Source: Thiodiazotropha sp040506705 (GTDB lineage: Bacteria > Pseudomonadota > Gammaproteobacteria > Chromatiales > Chromatiaceae). From it: DNA of 64,000 nt. Both the position numbers and the translations under genes were made by a program. The notes below the pieces were generated by a model that did not search any database, had not been told where the DNA came from, and was given only the letters and a program-made list of their open reading frames with translations. Of this stretch, positions 60,497 through 64,000 are shown one piece after another. The stretch spans positions 58,622-122,621 of the forward strand of contig JBEVWG010000007.1 in the NCBI GenBank assembly GCA_040506705.1, given 5' to 3'. Each line of letters starts with the position of its first letter. The first letter of the stretch is position 1.

Positions 60497-61222
60497 TCAA
60501 GAGGCAGCTGGTTCTGATAGTTGTTCAAGCCAGACTTCCAATAACTGGCGTGCCGCCGGTTCGACTACCCCTTGGACTTCGTGGCTACGATGGCGTAGCG
60601 CCACAGGGTCTATCTCTGCTGCATTCATTTCAAAGCAGTGTCCAATCAACCATTGCTCAATGTGTGATATATCGATTTCAGGATGAAATTGTAAACCAAG
60701 TATATTTCTCCCCAAAGAGAAGGCCTGATGGGGATAGTTGTCATTCCCTGCCAATAGCGTGGCACCATCGGGTAGGTTAAAAGTGTCGCCATGCCAGTGC
60801 AGGACAGGGATCTCTTCCAATGCTGCAAGACAAGAGTTTTTTCCCGCTTCTGTCAGTTGCAGTTTGCCCCAACCAATCTCTTTAATGTTTCCCGCATAGA
60901 CCTCTGCCCCTGAAGCGGCAGCGATCAGTTGCGCACCCAGGCAGATTCCAAGCGTTGGGCGATCCTGCTTGATACGTAAGCTCAACGCCTCTCTCTCAAT
61001 GGCCAGAAAGGGATATCGATCCTCTTCGTAAACACCAATGGGGCCACCTAATACAATAACCAGATCGGCTGACTCAATGGATACTGCAAGGTTATCAATA
61101 CCAGCATCATAGGTTTTTACACGATGACTTCTGTCCACCAATACGGTTTTGAAAAGTCCCAGATCTTCAAATGCAAGATGTCTGATCACCGCAACAGTGG
61201 GCGTGAGGCTTTGAGCTTGCAT
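60497..61222 (-). CDS. Class I glutamine amidotransferase-like protein
   Basis: 241 residues from the ATG at 61222, which has GGAG about 7 bases upstream; 61234 is an alternative. The nucleophile elbow is LGICLGAQLIAAASG, and the His-Glu pair lies in LGLQFHPEI. A central HWHGDTFNLPDGA matches GMP-synthase-like glutaminase proteins. It would hydrolyse glutamine or a gamma-glutamyl compound. It diverges from an XRE-cupin regulator, a layout typical of polyamine or glutamine catabolism loci such as puuD-puuR. Confidence 0.85.
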   Translation of the reverse strand: MQAQSLTPTVAVIRHLAFEDLGLFKTVLVDRSHRVKTYDAGIDNLAVSIESADLVIVLGGPIGVYEEDRYPFLAIEREALSLRIKQDRPTLGICLGAQLIAAASGAEVYAGNIKEIGWGKLQLTEAGKNSCLAALEEIPVLHWHGDTFNLPDGATLLAGNDNYPHQAFSLGRNILGLQFHPEIDISHIEQWLIGHCFEMNAAEIDPVALRHRSHEVQGVVEPAARQLLEVWLEQLSEPAAS

Positions 61223-61260
61223 AGCGTACTCCATTTTGATGATGACTCAACATATCAAAT

Positions 61261-61277
61261 ATGACACAATGTGTCAT
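61261..61277. promoter_or_regulatory. Palindromic operator between amidotransferase and regulator genes
   Basis: ATGACACAATGTGTCAT is perfect around its central base. It is midway in the 110-bp divergent gap, so it is probably bound by the XRE-cupin regulator. Confidence 0.7.
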
Positions 61278-61332
61278 TAAGAATATAAATATATCAACCG
61301 CCGATTACTGACCTTATGGTGAATGTCAGAAT

Positions 61333-61938
61333 ATGAACAACTCAAAAAAGTCATCTCCCGGCAAACTACCAATAGCTGCTCGGTTAAGTACTCTTAGGAT
61401 CACGGCGGGGTTTAGTCTGGAGCGGTTGGCTGAACTCTCTGGTTTGACGAAAAGCTATCTCTCAAAACTGGAGCGGGGGCTGAGTGAACCGTCAATATCC
61501 AGCGTTGCTCGCCTGGCAGAGGCATTTGGTATCACCGTATCTGAATTTGTCGGTGACCAGGTCTCCCAGGATGGATTCAGGATACTGCGTAATCAGAACC
61601 GAAGAGCACTGCCATCAGCTGGCGAGTCACCATTGTTTGAACTACTGCATGGTAACAGTGCACCGCAGGGAGCCCGGCTTAGTGTCTATATTCAATACCC
61701 TGAAATGGTCACAGATGAAGTTCACTCCGACTTACCACAAGCGATCCATTCCGGGGAAGAGTTTATCTATGTGTTGTCCGGTAAAATAGAACTTCGTGTG
61801 GCAAATAAAATGGAGATACTTGAATCAGGTGACGGAGCTTGGTACCAATCTGAGTTTGTACACAAACTGCGCTCGATTGGTGATCAGAGAGCAACTGTGT
61901 TAGTGGTTATCTGTAGCTGTGCAAGAGAGTCTCGGTAG
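61333..61938 (+). CDS. XRE-family regulator with cupin domain
   Basis: 201 residues. The N-terminal helix-turn-helix (FSLERLAELSGLTKSYLSKL and SEPSISSVARLAEAFG, about 28-75) is followed by a cupin (HSGEEFIYVLSGKIELRV, about 137-155). This is the PuuR-like arrangement. It probably controls the divergent amidotransferase and lysE genes through the palindrome upstream. The ligand is unknown. Confidence 0.88.
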   Translation: MNNSKKSSPGKLPIAARLSTLRITAGFSLERLAELSGLTKSYLSKLERGLSEPSISSVARLAEAFGITVSEFVGDQVSQDGFRILRNQNRRALPSAGESPLFELLHGNSAPQGARLSVYIQYPEMVTDEVHSDLPQAIHSGEEFIYVLSGKIELRVANKMEILESGDGAWYQSEFVHKLRSIGDQRATVLVVICSCARESR

Positions 61939-62123
61939 ACTCCATGTGACAAACACGCCTTTGATCAATTCATGAATCGGTTCGAGCTGGCAGAAAGTGT
62001 TACTTCAGCATTTGATAATGGCTTAATGTCTTCTCTATTACCATGATACGACATAGTTCCGCACACCATGTACCGACCCAGAATCGACAAAAGGCTCCAA
62101 TTTTAAAAGCGATACAATGAAAG

Positions 62124-62672
62124 TTAACGAGAGTAGTACCCTGATAGTACAGCCTTATCAATAAGGTTCTGATGCAGATAAAACCCCAACATTGCTGCTG
62201 GTGCATCTTCGCTTAAATCGATATTGTCAGTTTTCAAGGCGTAAACTGTAATTTTATAGCGATGAGGGGCATCACCTGCTGGAGGACATGGGCCGCCATA
62301 ACCAGGTTTACCAAAATCGGTTTCTCCTTGGCTGCTTCCTTCAGGTAAGCGATTCAGACTACTGCTCGCCCCTTTATCCAGGCTGCTGACCTCCACTGGT
62401 ATATTGTAGAGACTCCAATGCCACCATCCACTACCTGTCGGGGCATCAGGGTCATACATGGTGATCGCAAAGCTCTTAGTCCCTTCCGGCGCGTTCTTCC
62501 AATGTAATTCAGGGGATAAATTTGCTCCCTCACAGCCAAATCCATTAAAGACCTGCTCTTCGGCTATACGTCCACCTTCACTGATTTGCGGACTGGTTAA
62601 AATGAACTCACTGGCGTTGGCATAGGGTGTCAGTGCGATAGTGCTGAGCAGAGCTACGGTTTTCTTTTTCAT
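62124..62672 (-). CDS. Secreted YbhB/YbcL-type PEBP-family protein
   Basis: 182 residues from the ATG at 62672 with GGAG 8 bases upstream; a longer reading from 62720 lacks a good signal. The signal peptide ends in PYANA. The core carries FGCEGANLSPELHWKNAPEG, MYDPDAPTGSGWWHW and YGGPCPPAGDAPHRY, the phosphatidylethanolamine-binding-like pocket. The biochemical role in bacteria is unsettled. It is 53 bp after the AraC regulator stop and may be its target. Confidence 0.9.
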   Translation of the reverse strand: MKKKTVALLSTIALTPYANASEFILTSPQISEGGRIAEEQVFNGFGCEGANLSPELHWKNAPEGTKSFAITMYDPDAPTGSGWWHWSLYNIPVEVSSLDKGASSSLNRLPEGSSQGETDFGKPGYGGPCPPAGDAPHRYKITVYALKTDNIDLSEDAPAAMLGFYLHQNLIDKAVLSGYYSR

Positions 62673-62725
62673 CTTAATTACTCCTGCTTGGTCATGATGG
62701 GAGTAATTGTGCCATTTCAATTGCG

Positions 62726-63622
62726 CTATGAATGTTCGCTAACGGTCAAGTCATGTTCGTTTTCGTTCACATTACTGCGAAATTCAGATGGAGAGAGGCC
62801 AAAGCGCTTGTTGAAGTTATTACTGAAACGAGAAGCAGACTGATAGCCACATTCAAAAGCAATCTGGGTTATCGGAAGAGAGGTTTGCAATAGCAGCATC
62901 AGTGCTGTGGAAAGGCGTTGTTCAATAAGTAGTTCCCGAAAGCCGGTCTGTTCGTTTTTCAGGTTACGGCGCAGGGTACTTTCGCTGATGGCAAGACGTT
63001 GGCAGATCTCAGAAATCTCCCATTTTTTTGATAAATCAGTAGCTAGAAATGCCCGTACCTTTTGGCTCCAGCTCTCCTGACTTAAGCTGTAGTTAAGTAG
63101 TCGACTATCCTCTTTTGCAAGAATAAGCAGAAGCTCCAGAAGTCTGTGATTCAAGAGATAGTCTTCAGAGTCAGAACTCAGGTAGTGTTGTAGAGCACGC
63201 AGCAGTAGATCATTGTGTTCAAATTTGAGAATTTCAGGAAATCTGTCACTTGTCGGCTGTGAGAATTCATGAATTTTATGTACTGATTCAAGATCAGACT
63301 GTTTAAAAGGGAGAACCAGGGTTCGATAGCGTCCTGTTTGGGGATCAGGTTCGTTTCTCAGGTCAAAACTGGCAGGCGAGGGCAGGGTGAGAACCTCTCC
63401 GGCATCACATACGATCTCCATGCCCTGGTTAAACATAGTCTTCCTGCCTTCAAGAATAAACAGTATACAAGGGGAATCAATTGGAACATGGCGAATACTT
63501 ACCCGATTGGCACAGGCAATCAAACCATAGCTTTTAATCTCTGTATTTCCATTAGGGTTTGGTGAGTCTTCCATAAGGGAGGCCAGGATCTGTAGAAGCC
63601 TATTTGTTTTTTTGTTTTTCAT
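62726..63622 (-). CDS. AraC-family transcriptional regulator
   Basis: 298 residues. The C-terminal pair of helix-turn-helix motifs is clear (WEISEICQRLAISESTLRRN and PITQIAFECGYQSASRFSNN, then KRFGLSPSEFR). The N-terminal half (about 30-180) fits the AraC_N family with a cupin-like ligand pocket. It probably regulates the PEBP-like gene just downstream. The ligand is unknown. Confidence 0.92.
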   Translation of the reverse strand: MKNKKTNRLLQILASLMEDSPNPNGNTEIKSYGLIACANRVSIRHVPIDSPCILFILEGRKTMFNQGMEIVCDAGEVLTLPSPASFDLRNEPDPQTGRYRTLVLPFKQSDLESVHKIHEFSQPTSDRFPEILKFEHNDLLLRALQHYLSSDSEDYLLNHRLLELLLILAKEDSRLLNYSLSQESWSQKVRAFLATDLSKKWEISEICQRLAISESTLRRNLKNEQTGFRELLIEQRLSTALMLLLQTSLPITQIAFECGYQSASRFSNNFNKRFGLSPSEFRSNVNENEHDLTVSEHS

Positions 63623-63804
63623 GATGTTATATATGATGTCACTGCTGTCCAGTTTACTTCAACCATATTGGTTGTAACTGATTAATTGATATTGGTTTCT
63701 ATTGGTGATTGAGAATTGGGATATGAAAAAGCATCAGCAGCAGAGGATCACAGCTAAAAAAACTTACAAATCATGAGTATCATAAATAGGTGGGGAGAGA
63801 AACT

Positions 63805-63977
63805 CCCCTCTCCCCTCGCGGGAGAGGGGCTGGGGGAGAGGGGGAGAATGAACTCCCTATTTTTCTTCAATAATCAGCAAGATAAATATGAACGATCAAT
63901 GCGGTTTTATCTTTCAACCACATGAAACGCTTCGCGTACACCCTCTCCCCAACCCCTCTCCCGTAAAGGGAGAGGGG
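63805..63977. repeat. Inverted-repeat element bounded by CCCCTCTCCC hairpins
   Basis: Left arm CCCCTCTCCC (63805-63814) pairs with GGGAGAGGGG (63820-63829). The right arm has the same pair at 63953-63962 and 63968-63977. The inner flanks GGGGAGAGGG and CCCTCTCCCC are also complementary, so the whole 173-bp unit can fold on itself around a roughly 90-bp A+T-rich core. It is a BIME/MITE-like dispersed element. The rest of 63623-64000 shows no gene. Confidence 0.8.
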
Positions 63978-64000
63978 CTTTCAGAGTTGTTCTGAGAAGA

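Noticed and set aside
1..64000. tRNA, rRNA and riboswitch candidates
   Set aside because: No cloverleaf with a GTTC-type T-loop, no rRNA segment and no known riboswitch core was found by eye in the longer intergenic stretches. A covariance search could still find a weak one.

Overview
This is a chromosomal window from a gammaproteobacterium, most likely a sulfur-oxidising one close to Chromatiales/Sedimenticola-type bacteria. That placement is an inference from gene content: a sulfur-globule-type protein, a TusA-DsrE2 pair, many c-type cytochromes, a type II secretion (T2SS) operon, and the order rne / rluC-HAD-sppA as in Pseudomonas. I saw no rRNA, tRNA, CRISPR array, transposase or phage gene.

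Layout. 1-8.4 kb: the start of an RND efflux adaptor, a lipoprotein hydrolase, class I fructose-bisphosphate aldolase, a VPLPA/PEP-CTERM surface protein, a tandem array of palindrome-bounded elements, and a large S8 protease with three Calx-beta domains. 8.9-19.1 kb: T2SS operon gspD-E-F-H-I-J-K-L-M-C-like, with no gspG. 19.3-26.1 kb: a low-molecular-weight phosphatase, rne (whose C-terminal tail is cut by an in-frame amber stop), rluC, a HAD phosphatase and an SppA-type peptidase. 26.1-32.8 kb: DUF364 protein, a lone hypE, a Gly-Tyr-Pro sulfur globule protein, a class V aminotransferase, a small membrane protein and a thioredoxin/NHL lipoprotein.

31-50.5 kb is a respiratory and redox island. 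One minus-strand operon runs pentaheme cytochrome, DmsA-like molybdoenzyme, DmsB-like Fe-S protein, TorD chaperone, polyferredoxin, thioredoxin/NHL protein. Next come an extreme Gly-Met-Ser/Gly triplet-repeat secreted protein and two other secreted proteins that appear to share a short aromatic module with it. A heme-binding sensor kinase and an NtrC-type sigma-54 activator follow, then two small cytochromes c, and a quinone-linked module (tetraheme cytochrome, NrfD, Fe-S protein, small Tat protein). I read three sigma-54 type promoters here, each with a TGAC-N5-GTCA palindrome upstream, which suggests a regulon of the local two-component system. This is the best candidate for an undescribed system in the window.

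51-53.6 kb: TetR-controlled tusA-dsrE2 with two operator-like sites, then two Hsp20 genes behind a sigma-32 type promoter. 53.8-59.6 kb: a phosphate uptake locus (pstS, phoU fusion, pstC, pstA, two pstB) with two PHO boxes. The two PstB proteins have complementary defects that predict one active and one dead ATP site, and PhoU is fused to an inactivated phosphatase-like domain. 59.8-64 kb: LysE exporter, glutamine amidotransferase, XRE-cupin regulator, PEBP-family protein, AraC regulator and an inverted-repeat element at the window end.
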